From contig NZ_AUHO01000007.1 in assembly GCF_000423225.1 (NCBI RefSeq), positions 372,001-436,000 on the forward strand: 64,000 nucleotides of DNA. Direction: 5' to 3'. The position numbers and the translations under genes were made by a program. The stretch comes from Kaistia adipata DSM 17808. Its GTDB lineage: Bacteria; Pseudomonadota; Alphaproteobacteria; Rhizobiales; Kaistiaceae. The notes under the pieces are model-generated. The model ran no database searches, was not told where the DNA came from, and saw only the letters and a program-made list of their open reading frames with translations. Positions within the stretch are counted from its first letter, which is position 1. Each line of letters begins with the position of its first letter. Positions 8,101 to 16,034 of the stretch are shown one piece after another.

Positions 8101-10668
8101 GGAAGCCGCGCCGCCCTCCGGCACGCTGCCATCAAAGCTCGGCTTGATGCCGATATGCGGCTTGGTGCCGTCGGCCGGCAGCGTCATCCGCCGCTCGACC
8201 GCGCGGCCATTGGTATCGGTGACGCGGACGATGATCTCGGCGTTGAAGAGTTTTGTCGTCTCCGGCAGGCCCGGCACGGTGGCGTCGAAGCTGGCGCGGC
8301 CGTCCTCGTCGGTGATGGCGCTGGCGCCGAGCGAATCCCTGATGCTCTCGACCGGATCGTCCGAAAGGCCGAACGAATAGCCGGGATAGTCCGGGCTGAC
8401 GCTGGTCGGCGTCGCGATGATGTCGCCGTCGACGCCGAGGCCGATCGCGTTGGCGCCGTAGAGATATTTCGCGGTGAGCTCGATCGGGAAGGTGCCGCCC
8501 GAGGTGAGGCGCTCGGCGGTGGTCTTCAGTTCGAAGGCGACGCGTTCCGGCTCGAAATCGTCGACGAGCGCCGAGATCTCGGTCAGCGCCGCGCCGTCCG
8601 GATCGGCATAGAGCTGGAAGCGCCAGGCGCCGCGCTGGGCGCCGTCGGGAATGGCGACGTCCTGGCTGTAGCCGCCCTGACCCTCGTCATCGAGCTTGGT
8701 GCGCAGGAACTCGACGCCGTCCGGGCGGTCGACGACCAGCGTCAGCGGCAGGCCGGAAACCGCCTTGGCCTGGCTGTCACGCAGCAGCGCGGTCAGGTGC
8801 ACGGTTTCGCCGGGGCGGTAGATGCCGCGCTCGGAGGTGAAGAACGTGTCGAGCGCGCCCGGTGCCGGACGGCCGTCGACGCCGCGATCGGTCAGGTCGA
8901 ACGCCGTCTTCTTCATGTCGAGGAAGGCGTAGTCGCCGGCCTCCGTCTGCGCGACCAGAAGCTGGGGCGCCATGCCGCCGGTGCCGCGCGCCAGGCCCGG
9001 CTCGAAATGGACATAGCCGTCGGCGTTGGTCGTCGCCTCGCCGAGGATCTCGTCATTGGTCGCGACGAGCTTCACCTTGACGCCCGGCAGCGCCTTGGCG
9101 GTGTTGAGCGAGCGGATGACGGCATGGACGCCGTCATTGCCGGAAAGCGCCGACAGGCCGAGATCGGAGACGATGAACCACTGCGTCGCCAGGCTGTTGT
9201 AGTAGTCGTCGCTCGAGCCCTTGGTGGCGGCCTTGGCGGTGATGACGTAGACGCCGGGCTCGATCGTCTTGACCGCGTCGCCGATCGGGATCGCCGTGGT
9301 GATGCTCTCGTTCAGCTTGTTGCCGCCGACTTCGATCTGGCCCTTCCAGACCGAGGTTCCGGACTGGTTGGCGATCTGGCTGGCCGAATAGGTGTCGAGC
9401 TGGCGCAGGAAATTGCCGTCGCGCACCGCGATGGCGATGGAGCGATCGCCGATCCGGTAGACCTCGGCGTCGATCAGATCGGTGTTGATCGAGTCGATCG
9501 GGATCGAGGCGCCCTGGCCGGCCGGCAGCACATAGGCGTTGCCGGCGAAGCCGACCCACGGCGCGCGGTCGCGGATATAGCTCGAGACCTCGGCCATCTG
9601 CTGCAGCCTCTCGCCGTCGGCGGAGGGCAGGCCGGCACGGAAGCGCATCGTGTAGCGCTGACCGTGCTTCAGTCCGTCGATGCAGATCTGGTTGTCCTGC
9701 GGCTCGACCGCGAGGCCCTTGCCGCCCTCGACGACGACGAAGTCGGAGAGTGTTGGATCGGAGACGGGGAGCGGATCGGAGAAGATGACGCACATGCGTG
9801 GCGAGGCGGCGTCGGCATCGACCGTGTTGGAGACGATGCGGAAGCCGCGCTCGGCGATGAGCTTGTCATAGGCAGCGCGCAGCTGCGGATCCTGCTTGTA
9901 TTCGAGGCTGAGACGATAGGCCTTGATCGCCGTCTTCCACATCTCGCGCTTTTCCAGCGCGCGGCCGAGCAGGCCGAGGGACTGCGCCTGTTCCCCGGCG
10001 CCGTCGGCGCGGAGATAGGCGTTGATCGCGGCGGCGGAGGCGGCCGTCTGGACCTGCTGGCGCTCGCTGTATTCGCTCGGGTCGCGCTCGAGCAGCGCGG
10101 CGGCGAAGGCGCGCCAGAGCGCCGGATCGTCGGGCGCGATGGCGAGCATGGCGCCGAGATCGCGCACGAGCTCCGTCGTGTTGCCGGTCTGGCGGGAGCG
10201 TTCCGCGCCCTGGCGGATCGTGTCGTAGCCGATGCCGTGCGAGGGATAGTCGCTGGCGAGCGATCCGAGCTGGCGCTTCGCCTCGTCGAAGGGCGAGGGG
10301 CCGAGGAAGGCGAGTTCCTCGATCCGCTTTTCGGTGACGCTCTTGTCGATCGCCCTGGCCGTGACGATGCGGCCGGCATTGGCGCCGGGCGAGACCGCGA
10401 GTGCGCCGAAATCGCTCTTCAGGAAGCACCACTTGGCCTTGGTATTGTAGGTGAAGGCCTTGCAGGACGGATCGTCGGCGCAGGCCGAGGCGCAGGCCTT
10501 CTGCTCGACGTCCTTCAATGTCTGGTAGTCGAAGCCGGGATAGTCGGCGTCGCGGCTGATGATGACACGTCGCGGTCCGCTCTCCTGCGCGCCGGCCGAT
10601 GTCGCCAGGCCGCCGAGGGAGAGCGTCAGGCCGAGCACGAGCCCCAGAATTCCGCCGATACCGCGCAT
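5155..10668 (-). CDS. Bacterial alpha-2-macroglobulin family protein
   Basis: 1837 residues from ATG 10668, chosen because it opens a signal peptide (MRGIGGILGLVLGL, cleavage near AGA-QE) and has GGGAG 8 nt upstream; a longer reading to 10758 adds 30 unlikely residues. Just after the signal a Cys-rich PAN/apple-like module (DVEQKACASACADDPSC) is present. A large MG-domain region follows, then the complement-like domain with the thioester motif YGCTEQ near residue 1380. Proteins of this class (YfhM-like) trap proteases in the periplasm. Genetic pairing with pbpC, directly downstream, supports a role in protecting and repairing the cell wall. Confidence 0.93.
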   Translation of the reverse strand: MRGIGGILGLVLGLTLSLGGLATSAGAQESGPRRVIISRDADYPGFDYQTLKDVEQKACASACADDPSCKAFTYNTKAKWCFLKSDFGALAVSPGANAGRIVTARAIDKSVTEKRIEELAFLGPSPFDEAKRQLGSLASDYPSHGIGYDTIRQGAERSRQTGNTTELVRDLGAMLAIAPDDPALWRAFAAALLERDPSEYSERQQVQTAASAAAINAYLRADGAGEQAQSLGLLGRALEKREMWKTAIKAYRLSLEYKQDPQLRAAYDKLIAERGFRIVSNTVDADAASPRMCVIFSDPLPVSDPTLSDFVVVEGGKGLAVEPQDNQICIDGLKHGQRYTMRFRAGLPSADGERLQQMAEVSSYIRDRAPWVGFAGNAYVLPAGQGASIPIDSINTDLIDAEVYRIGDRSIAIAVRDGNFLRQLDTYSASQIANQSGTSVWKGQIEVGGNKLNESITTAIPIGDAVKTIEPGVYVITAKAATKGSSDDYYNSLATQWFIVSDLGLSALSGNDGVHAVIRSLNTAKALPGVKVKLVATNDEILGEATTNADGYVHFEPGLARGTGGMAPQLLVAQTEAGDYAFLDMKKTAFDLTDRGVDGRPAPGALDTFFTSERGIYRPGETVHLTALLRDSQAKAVSGLPLTLVVDRPDGVEFLRTKLDDEGQGGYSQDVAIPDGAQRGAWRFQLYADPDGAALTEISALVDDFEPERVAFELKTTAERLTSGGTFPIELTAKYLYGANAIGLGVDGDIIATPTSVSPDYPGYSFGLSDDPVESIRDSLGASAITDEDGRASFDATVPGLPETTKLFNAEIIVRVTDTNGRAVERRMTLPADGTKPHIGIKPSFDGSVPEGGAASFELIAIGPDGQRIDADGATWSIEKLDTNYQWYRRDGAWKYEAITTATRVANGTVDLTAGKPATVESKVNWGRFRLTVALAGDTPTSSSYAFDAGWYVDASAASETPDMLTVSLDKKNYKPGETAKLRLDPRFPGIAQIMVIDDRVIDMKTVDVPEGGTTVDLDVTTNWGPGAYVTATLFRPMDVQAKRMPSRALGLAWVPVDPADRRIDVKLGAEAQIRPRGPLTIPVTLANLKAGEDAYVTVAAVDVGILNLTQFKTPDPDGWYFSQRRLGMEIRDLYGLLIDRMQGVPGRLRSGGDGGAAGLKSPPPTEKLIAYYSGVVKVDGDGKATITFDLPDFNGTVRVMAMAWSKEGVGHAEQDVIVRDPVVLMASLPRFMTPDDQSRILVEINNVEGPAGDYRLTVAAPGVAMEPADADKAIPLEKAGRATVALPIKAVDIGDHEITVSLASPENGQTFDRTYMLGIRPAGQPVSRRSLISMAPGNTLSLDRYAFSEFVPGTTSATLAVGGTAKLDVAAILASLDRYPYGCTEQITSKAMPLLYLNQVAATIGIAQDSELRERIQASIGKVLDNQSSAGSFGLWGPGYDDLWLDAYVTDFLTRAKAAGYLVPEVAFNNALDNLSNKVGYATDFDRGGEAIAYSLYVLARNGKAAIGDLRYYAETKLNNFATPLAQAQIGAALALYGDKARSGTVLGVAIDNLRRATGQQLAGREDYGSGLRDQAAVLTLVAESGEKSIDVKTLVNEVATTRDSRRYLSTQEQGWMLMAAAAMMADLREASIEIDGHKGEVPLYRKLLGSDVDTQPLVVANTSDIPLDAALTLTGIPASPEPAGGEGFTITRSYFNSDGSEADPSTVAQNDRLVVVLKVAADQARFGRLMVVDPLPAGFEIENPNISRSGDTSSYEWLQGTTSLAHTEARTDRFVAALTRSSGDPLEFTVAYGVRAVSPGTFVHPAATVEDMYDPERQAHTDTASVEIVGPTTTK

Positions 10669-10840
10669 GATTGTCTCCCGCAAGCCGCCGTCTCGATAGC
10701 GCGGCAGTCTACGAGCCGCGCCGCTCGCCGTAAAGCGGCGGCCAATGCCGGTGGACAACGCTAAGTACCTTGGAATGAATGGAAATTAGCCGCGACAGCA
10801 TCGCCGTGTGATGGTGATCACAGAGTTGGGATCGCGCTTC

Positions 10841-11764
10841 TTAGCGTTCGCCGAGCGCCGAAAGCGCTGTCACGGCGGCCGAGGCGCGGTTCTCGACGCC
10901 GAGCTTCTGGTAGACCTGCTCGAGGTGCTTGTTCACGGTGCGCGGCGACAGGCCGAGGATCTCGGCGATGTCGCGGTTCGATTTTCCGCGCGCGATCCAC
11001 AGCAGCACCTCGGCCTCGCGCTGGGTGACCGTGAACTGGCGGCGCAACAGCGCCTCCTGGTCGCTGTCGTCCTCGCTCGACAGGCGGAACAGGAACTCGT
11101 CCTTGCCGGTCTTGCCGAGGAAGGCGAGCTGCAATTGCCGGCCGCCCTCGACGGGGATCGGGCCGGGCTGGCTGGTGCCGCCGCGCTCGCCGGCCGAGAC
11201 GCGCAGCCAGATGCGGATGCTCTCCGGCAGGCGGATGTTGCCGTCCGAGCTTGGCAGCGTCGCTTCCAGCAGCTTCACCGCCTGCGGCGTGCACCAGCGG
11301 ATCTCGCCCTCGCGGTTGGCGGCGAGCAAATAGCGCCCGGCCGTGTCGAGCGCGAGGCGCGCGCTCTGCGCCGTGCGGGCATTGGCGAGATGGACGCGGA
11401 TGCGGGCGAGCAGCACGTCGAGCACGATCGGCTTGGTGACATAATCGACGCCGCCCGCCTCCAGCCCCTCCAGCACGTGCTCGGTCTCCGACAGGCCGGT
11501 CATGAAGATGACGGGCACATGCGCCAGCGCCGTGTTCGCCTTCAGCCGGCGGCAGGCCTCGAAGCCGTCCATGCCGGGCATCACCGCGTCCATCAGCACG
11601 ATGTCCGGCGTGATCCGCTCGACCAGCGTCAGCGCCCGCGCGCCGGATGTCGCGACCAGCACGGTGGCGCCGGAACGCTCCAGCGCCTCGGTCAAGAAGC
11701 TCAGCGTCTCCGGCGAATCGTCGACGACCAGGACGATGTCGCGGCCATGCGTCGTTTCACTCAT
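10841..11764 (-). CDS. Response regulator with receiver, PAS-like and LuxR HTH domains
   Basis: 307 residues. The receiver (1-120) has DD at 15-16, phospho-acceptor D59 in IVLMDAVMPGMDG and K111. A PAS-like middle part (about 135-235) follows, and a LuxR-type HTH at the C-terminus (FTVTQREAEVLLWIARGKSN... SPRTVNKHLEQVYQKLGV). Its ATG overlaps the stop of the sensor kinase gene by 4 bp, so the two are a cognate translationally coupled pair. The likely target is the adjacent divergent urt operon, though this is inferred from position only. Confidence 0.92.
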   Translation of the reverse strand: MSETTHGRDIVLVVDDSPETLSFLTEALERSGATVLVATSGARALTLVERITPDIVLMDAVMPGMDGFEACRRLKANTALAHVPVIFMTGLSETEHVLEGLEAGGVDYVTKPIVLDVLLARIRVHLANARTAQSARLALDTAGRYLLAANREGEIRWCTPQAVKLLEATLPSSDGNIRLPESIRIWLRVSAGERGGTSQPGPIPVEGGRQLQLAFLGKTGKDEFLFRLSSEDDSDQEALLRRQFTVTQREAEVLLWIARGKSNRDIAEILGLSPRTVNKHLEQVYQKLGVENRASAAVTALSALGER

Positions 11765-14700
11765 GGCTCGCTCACCTCCTCCAGTGTCGCCTGGTAGCCG
11801 TCGAAGTCGAAGTTCCGGAGGTGTCCGCGCAGCACCGTCACGAAAGGCTGGTTGTCCGCGTTGGCGAAAAGCGCGTCCAGCTTCGCCTCGATGCCGCGGA
11901 CATAGCCGATCTGGCCGAGGTCGAGAAGCTCGCGGACATGGTCGGCGCCGGGGCTCCGGAGCGGCGCCGCTTGCGGTTCGGGCTTCGGCGCCGGCGGCTC
12001 GTCGATCCAGTCGAGCTGCAGCAGCGCCTGGATGCGGTCGAGCAATTGCCGCACATCAAACGGCTTCGGCAGCGCCGCGTCATGCGCCGCGTCCTCGGCC
12101 GGCTCCGGCTGCATCTCGCCGAGGCTCGCCGACAGCATGACGATTGGCGCGGCATGGCCGTTCTCCCGGAGCTTCCGCGCCAGCTCGAAGCCGGTCATGC
12201 CGGGCATCGAGATGTCGAGCAGGAAGAGGTCGGGCCTTATGTCGGCCGTCAGCGCCAGGCAGGCGGGGCCGTCGCCGACGGCGAGCACCGTGAAGCCGAG
12301 CGGCTCCAGGATCTGGCGCACCAGCTCGCGATGATCGGGGTCGTCGTCGGCGACGAGAATGACGCGGCGCTGGCCCTGATAGCCGAACACCCGCTTTGCC
12401 GGCGAGGGCAGCGGCGCCGGCCGGTTGACGGCCGCCAGCATGACCCGCACCTCGAAATGGCTGCCGATACCGGGTGCGCTGGCGAGCCGGATGTCGCCGC
12501 CCATCAGCTGCGCCAGCATCTTGGTGATGGTGAGCCCGAGCCCGGTGCCGGGCGCGGCCAGCGCCTGGGCGCCATTGCCGCGCTCGAACGGCTCGAAGAT
12601 GCGGTCGAGGTCCTCGGTCGCGATGCCGGGGCCGGTATCCTCGACGGTGAGCGTCGCGATCTGGCTGCGATAGGCGACACGGAAGGTGACGCTGCCTCGA
12701 TCCGTGAACTTGATCGCGTTGGAGAGCAAGTTGACGAGGATCTGGCGCAGCCGCTTCTCGTCGGTCGCCACCACTTCCGGTAACAGCTCCGGCCGATCGA
12801 AGCGGAAGGCGAGGCCCTTCGCCTCGGCCTGGAAGCGGAACATGTCGACCAGCTGGTCGAGGAAATCGCCAAGACGGATCTCGTCGCGCTGCAGCCGCAG
12901 CCGCCCCGTCTCGATGCGCGAGATCTCGAGCAGCCCGTCGATCAGGCCGGAGAGATGCTCGGCGCTGCGGCGGATGACGCTGATATTGCCCTGGCGCGTC
13001 GGCGGGATCGCCTCGTCGCGCTCCAGGATCTGCGCATAGCCGAAGACGGCATTGAGCGGCGTGCGCAGTTCATGGCTCAAGCCGACCAGATAGCGGCTCT
13101 TCGCCTGGTTGGCGGATTCGGCGACTTCCTTGGCGCGCTGCAGCTCGGCGTCGGTCTTCCGGTGCGCCTCGATCTCGCGCAGCAGTAGCGTCGTCTGCCG
13201 CGCCGATTCCTCCTGCGCCACGTGCCGGCTCTCGTTGGCCAGCACGAGGAACCAGGCGGCGATGCCGGAGACGATCAGCAGGATGAAGAAGGCCGCCCAG
13301 AGCGTCTGGCCGATGATGTCGCCAAAGCCGCTTTCGTGCACGTTCTGATAGGACGTCGCCTGCACGTGGATCAGCAGCAGCACCAGGCTGATCACCGCCA
13401 TGAACAGCGTCAGCACGCCGGCATATTGCACGACCCGGGGCCCGACGCGGGCCGCGACCTCGCTCGGCAGCACCTTGGCAGCGGCGATGCTGACCTGGTT
13501 CTGCAGCCGTGCGTGGGGCTTGCAGAGGTCGTGGCAGCGGGCGTCGAGCGAACAGCAGAGCGAGCAGATCGGCCCGGAATAGGCCGGGCAATAGGCAGTG
13601 TCTTCGGGCTCGAAATGGTGTTCGCAGACGGTGCAGCGGATCTCCTTCATCTCGTGCCAATGCGCGCGCGGCTTTCGCGCGAGGTAGTAGCGGCCGCCCG
13701 TGCCCCAGGCGATCAGGGGCGCCGCCACAAGCGCTGCGCCGAGCGCGATGAACGGCGCGAAGGCCTGCGCCACGGCGCCGGCGAGGCCGACCGCCGCCAT
13801 CAGGCCGAGCGCGGTGGCGATCGCCATGGCGCCGACGCCGACCGGGTTGATGTCGTAGAGGTGGGCGCGCTTGAACTCGATCCCCGGCGGCGACAGGCCG
13901 AGCGGCTTGTTGATGGCGAGATCGGCGACGATCGTGCCGAGCCAGGCGACGGCGACGACGGAGAACAAGCCGAGCGTCTGCTCCAGCGCCCGGTAGATGC
14001 CGAGTTCCATCAGGAGCAGCGCGATCGCGACGTTGAAGATCAGCCAGACGACGCGGCCGGGATGGCTGTGGGTTAGCCGTGAGAAGAAGTTCGACCAGGC
14101 GAGCGAACCCGCATAGGCGTTCATCACGTTGATCTTGAGCTGCGAGACGACGACGAAGGCGGCCGTCAGGAACAGGGCCGCGTCGGGCCAGGGCAGCACG
14201 TAGCCGAAGGCGACGACATACATCCGCGCCGGCTCGGCGGCATGCTCGACCGGCACGCCGTGCCGCAGCGCCAGCACGGCGAGGAAGGAACCGAACAGGA
14301 GCTTCGGCGCGCCGACGAGGATCCAGCCGGCGCCGGCGAGCAATGTCGCGATGCGGCCGCGCTTGCCCTCGAGGCCCGTCGCCGGCAGGAAGCGGAGAAT
14401 GTCGACCTGCTCGCCGATCTGCGGCATCAGGCCGAGGATCACCGAGCAGGCGGCGCCGAGCGAGATCAGGCCGAAGGCCGGGTTCGCCTCCGTCGGTGCC
14501 GGGCCCTCGAAGGCGAGCCAGGCCGTGACGGCGCCGGGCTCCTGCCAGAGGATGAAGCCGACCGGCAGGATGTTGAGGATGATCCAGAGCGGCTGGGTGA
14601 AGATCTGGAAGCGGCTGATCCAGGTGATGCCGTGCGTCACCAGCGGGATCACCACCACCGCGCTCAATATGTAGCCGAGCCAGATCGGAATGCCGAAGGC

Positions 14701-15129
14701 GATCTCCAGCGCCGTCGTCATGATCGAGGCTTCGATCGCGAACAGGATGAAGGTGAAGGTGGCGTAGATCAGCGAGGTGACGGTCGAGCCGATGTAGCCG
14801 AAGCCGGCGCCGCGGGTCAGCAGGTCGATGTCGACGCCGTAGCGCGAGGCGTAGCGGGCGATCGGCAGGCCGGTCAGCAGCAGCACGATGCCGACGATCG
14901 CGGTGGCGTAGATGGTGGTGATGGTGCCGTGCGACAGCGTGATCGCGCCGCCGATCGCCTCCAGCGCCAGGAACGAGATGGCGCCGATCGCGGTCTGCGC
15001 GACGCGCGGCGTGGTCCAGCGCCGCGCGCTCTTGGCGGTGAAGCGGAGCGCGTAGTCCTCCAGCGTCTGGTTGGCGACCCAGCGATTGTAGTCACGGCGG
15101 ACGGGGAGGATCCGCTGTCGTCCGGCCAT
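11761..15129 (-). CDS. Hybrid sensor kinase with NCS1-permease-like N-terminus
   Basis: 1122 residues. About 1-480 resembles an NCS1 cytosine/purine-type permease with around 12 membrane segments (GAISFLALEAIGGAITLSHG near residue 50). A cysteine-rich segment (about 497-535) has eight Cys in 39 residues in a CxxC...C...CxxCC...C...C pattern, probably metal-binding. Two more membrane helices and a coiled stretch lead to a HisKA domain (SHELRTPLN, H686), an HATPase domain (DTGPGIA, GTGLGLTI) and a receiver (D972 in LLDISMPGMTG). About 80 further residues at the C-terminus are unassigned. Transporter-kinase fusions such as CbrA sense or move a small solute. Position beside urt suggests urea or a purine breakdown product as signal. 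Confidence 0.92.
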   Translation of the reverse strand: MAGRQRILPVRRDYNRWVANQTLEDYALRFTAKSARRWTTPRVAQTAIGAISFLALEAIGGAITLSHGTITTIYATAIVGIVLLLTGLPIARYASRYGVDIDLLTRGAGFGYIGSTVTSLIYATFTFILFAIEASIMTTALEIAFGIPIWLGYILSAVVVIPLVTHGITWISRFQIFTQPLWIILNILPVGFILWQEPGAVTAWLAFEGPAPTEANPAFGLISLGAACSVILGLMPQIGEQVDILRFLPATGLEGKRGRIATLLAGAGWILVGAPKLLFGSFLAVLALRHGVPVEHAAEPARMYVVAFGYVLPWPDAALFLTAAFVVVSQLKINVMNAYAGSLAWSNFFSRLTHSHPGRVVWLIFNVAIALLLMELGIYRALEQTLGLFSVVAVAWLGTIVADLAINKPLGLSPPGIEFKRAHLYDINPVGVGAMAIATALGLMAAVGLAGAVAQAFAPFIALGAALVAAPLIAWGTGGRYYLARKPRAHWHEMKEIRCTVCEHHFEPEDTAYCPAYSGPICSLCCSLDARCHDLCKPHARLQNQVSIAAAKVLPSEVAARVGPRVVQYAGVLTLFMAVISLVLLLIHVQATSYQNVHESGFGDIIGQTLWAAFFILLIVSGIAAWFLVLANESRHVAQEESARQTTLLLREIEAHRKTDAELQRAKEVAESANQAKSRYLVGLSHELRTPLNAVFGYAQILERDEAIPPTRQGNISVIRRSAEHLSGLIDGLLEISRIETGRLRLQRDEIRLGDFLDQLVDMFRFQAEAKGLAFRFDRPELLPEVVATDEKRLRQILVNLLSNAIKFTDRGSVTFRVAYRSQIATLTVEDTGPGIATEDLDRIFEPFERGNGAQALAAPGTGLGLTITKMLAQLMGGDIRLASAPGIGSHFEVRVMLAAVNRPAPLPSPAKRVFGYQGQRRVILVADDDPDHRELVRQILEPLGFTVLAVGDGPACLALTADIRPDLFLLDISMPGMTGFELARKLRENGHAAPIVMLSASLGEMQPEPAEDAAHDAALPKPFDVRQLLDRIQALLQLDWIDEPPAPKPEPQAAPLRSPGADHVRELLDLGQIGYVRGIEAKLDALFANADNQPFVTVLRGHLRNFDFDGYQATLEEVSEP

Positions 15130-15274
15130 CGCGATCTGCTCATCTTCTGGGCTTGCCTAGTAATTGAGCGAAGATGCGCGATCCCGCGCTGCGGCGCAAG
15201 AGGAACGGTGGTGATTGGAGGCGGGGCACCGGCCCATTCACCGCTCGAACGAGGCCGCCCGCCCCACACTCGCC

Positions 15275-15380
15275 GTCATCCCGGCCTCCGAGCCGGGATC
15301 CATCCGGCCGGGTTGCCTGTCGTCGGCGCGCAATAGCGCAGGCCCTAGGCTGAATGGATTCCTGCTTTCGCAGGAATGAC
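15275..15380. repeat. GTCATCC...GGAATGAC palindromic repeat, copy 1
   Basis: Terminal inverted repeats flank the unit. The left end is a hairpin (ATCCCGGCC / GCCGGGAT); the right end is another (ATTCCTGC / GCAGGAAT). The right half is more diverged than in the other two copies. This end structure is typical of dispersed palindromic repeats in Hyphomicrobiales. Confidence 0.8.
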
Positions 15381-15480
15381 GGAGGTTTCTTTTGGCGGGA
15401 GGGCGCTGTTTCGTCGCCGCGCCTTCTTGGACGACGGCAGGCGTTCGCCATTAGGCCGCGACGCCAGCCCCACGCTCGCC

Positions 15481-15592
15481 GTCATCCCGGCCCCCGAGCC
15501 GGGATCCATCTATCCGCGCCTCGCCGCCGGGGTCCGTGGCGCGAACCGTTCGAGGCTTCGGCTGAATGGATCCTCGCCTTCGCGAGGATGAC
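15481..15592. repeat. GTCATCC...GGATGAC palindromic repeat, copy 2
   Basis: Same unit as copy 1, 206 bp downstream. The right-end hairpin is ATCCTCGC / GCGAGGAT. The linker to the next copy repeats the one before it (GGCAGGCGTT, TTAGGCCGCGACGCC), so the linker was duplicated with the element. Confidence 0.85.
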
Positions 15593-15693
15593 GGAGTTCC
15601 GCAGGCGGGAAGCGGCTTCTTCACCTCTCCCATGGAGAGAGGCCGACGGCAGGCGTTTGCCGTTAGGCCGCGACGCCGGCCAAGCCCTCCGCA

Positions 15694-15805
15694 GTCATCC
15701 CGGCCTCCGAGCCGGGATCCATCGATCCGCGCCTCGCCGCCGGGGTTCGTGGCGCGAACCGTTCGAGGCTTCGGCTGCATGGATCCTCGCCTTCGCGAGG
15801 ATGAC
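15694..15805. repeat. GTCATCC...GGATGAC palindromic repeat, copy 3
   Basis: Nearly identical to copy 2, including the internal stretch CGCGAACCGTTCGAGGCTTC. It lies 213 bp after copy 2, so the three form a tandem array with a period of about 210 bp. Confidence 0.85.
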
Positions 15806-16034
15806 GGTACGCCTCCGCCCTTCCGGAAGAGGACCATCCGCCCAGCCCGACCCCGTCCGATCTACGTCAATCGACGTATATGCTGCACTGCCGAAACTGC
15901 CGAGACTTGCCCCCAAGAACGCGATCGGCCCACTCCGGAAATCCCGCCGATCCCGTTCCACGATGTTCGCACAGAAACCGCCCGATCCGGCGCGCCCCGC
16001 CGGACAAAGGGCCGAACAGGGGGACTAGCAACCG

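Larger units (their letters stand above)
15130..16034. other. Long intergenic region between sensor kinase and urtA
   Basis: 905 bp between divergent genes. 15275-15805 holds three palindromic repeat units; the remaining 230 bp before urtA should contain its promoter. I found no convincing sigma-54 site (TGGCAC-N5-TTGC) and no supported gene: open frames here run through the repeats and change between copies. Confidence 0.55.

Noticed and set aside
5203-10764. A very long plus-strand open frame (over 1800 codons) opposite the alpha-2-macroglobulin gene
   Set aside because: It is an antisense shadow caused by high GC. Its composition is Arg/Ala/Asp-rich without domains, while the minus strand has clear family motifs.
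15354-16028. Plus-strand frames of 200 or more codons before urtA
   Set aside because: They run through the tandem palindromic repeats, and the product repeats with the DNA. No ribosome binding site or family pattern.
15806-16034. Sigma-54 promoter for urtA
   Set aside because: A TGCC...CTTGCC-like stretch near 15898 was considered, but the invariant GG and GC spacing of sigma-54 sites is not met.
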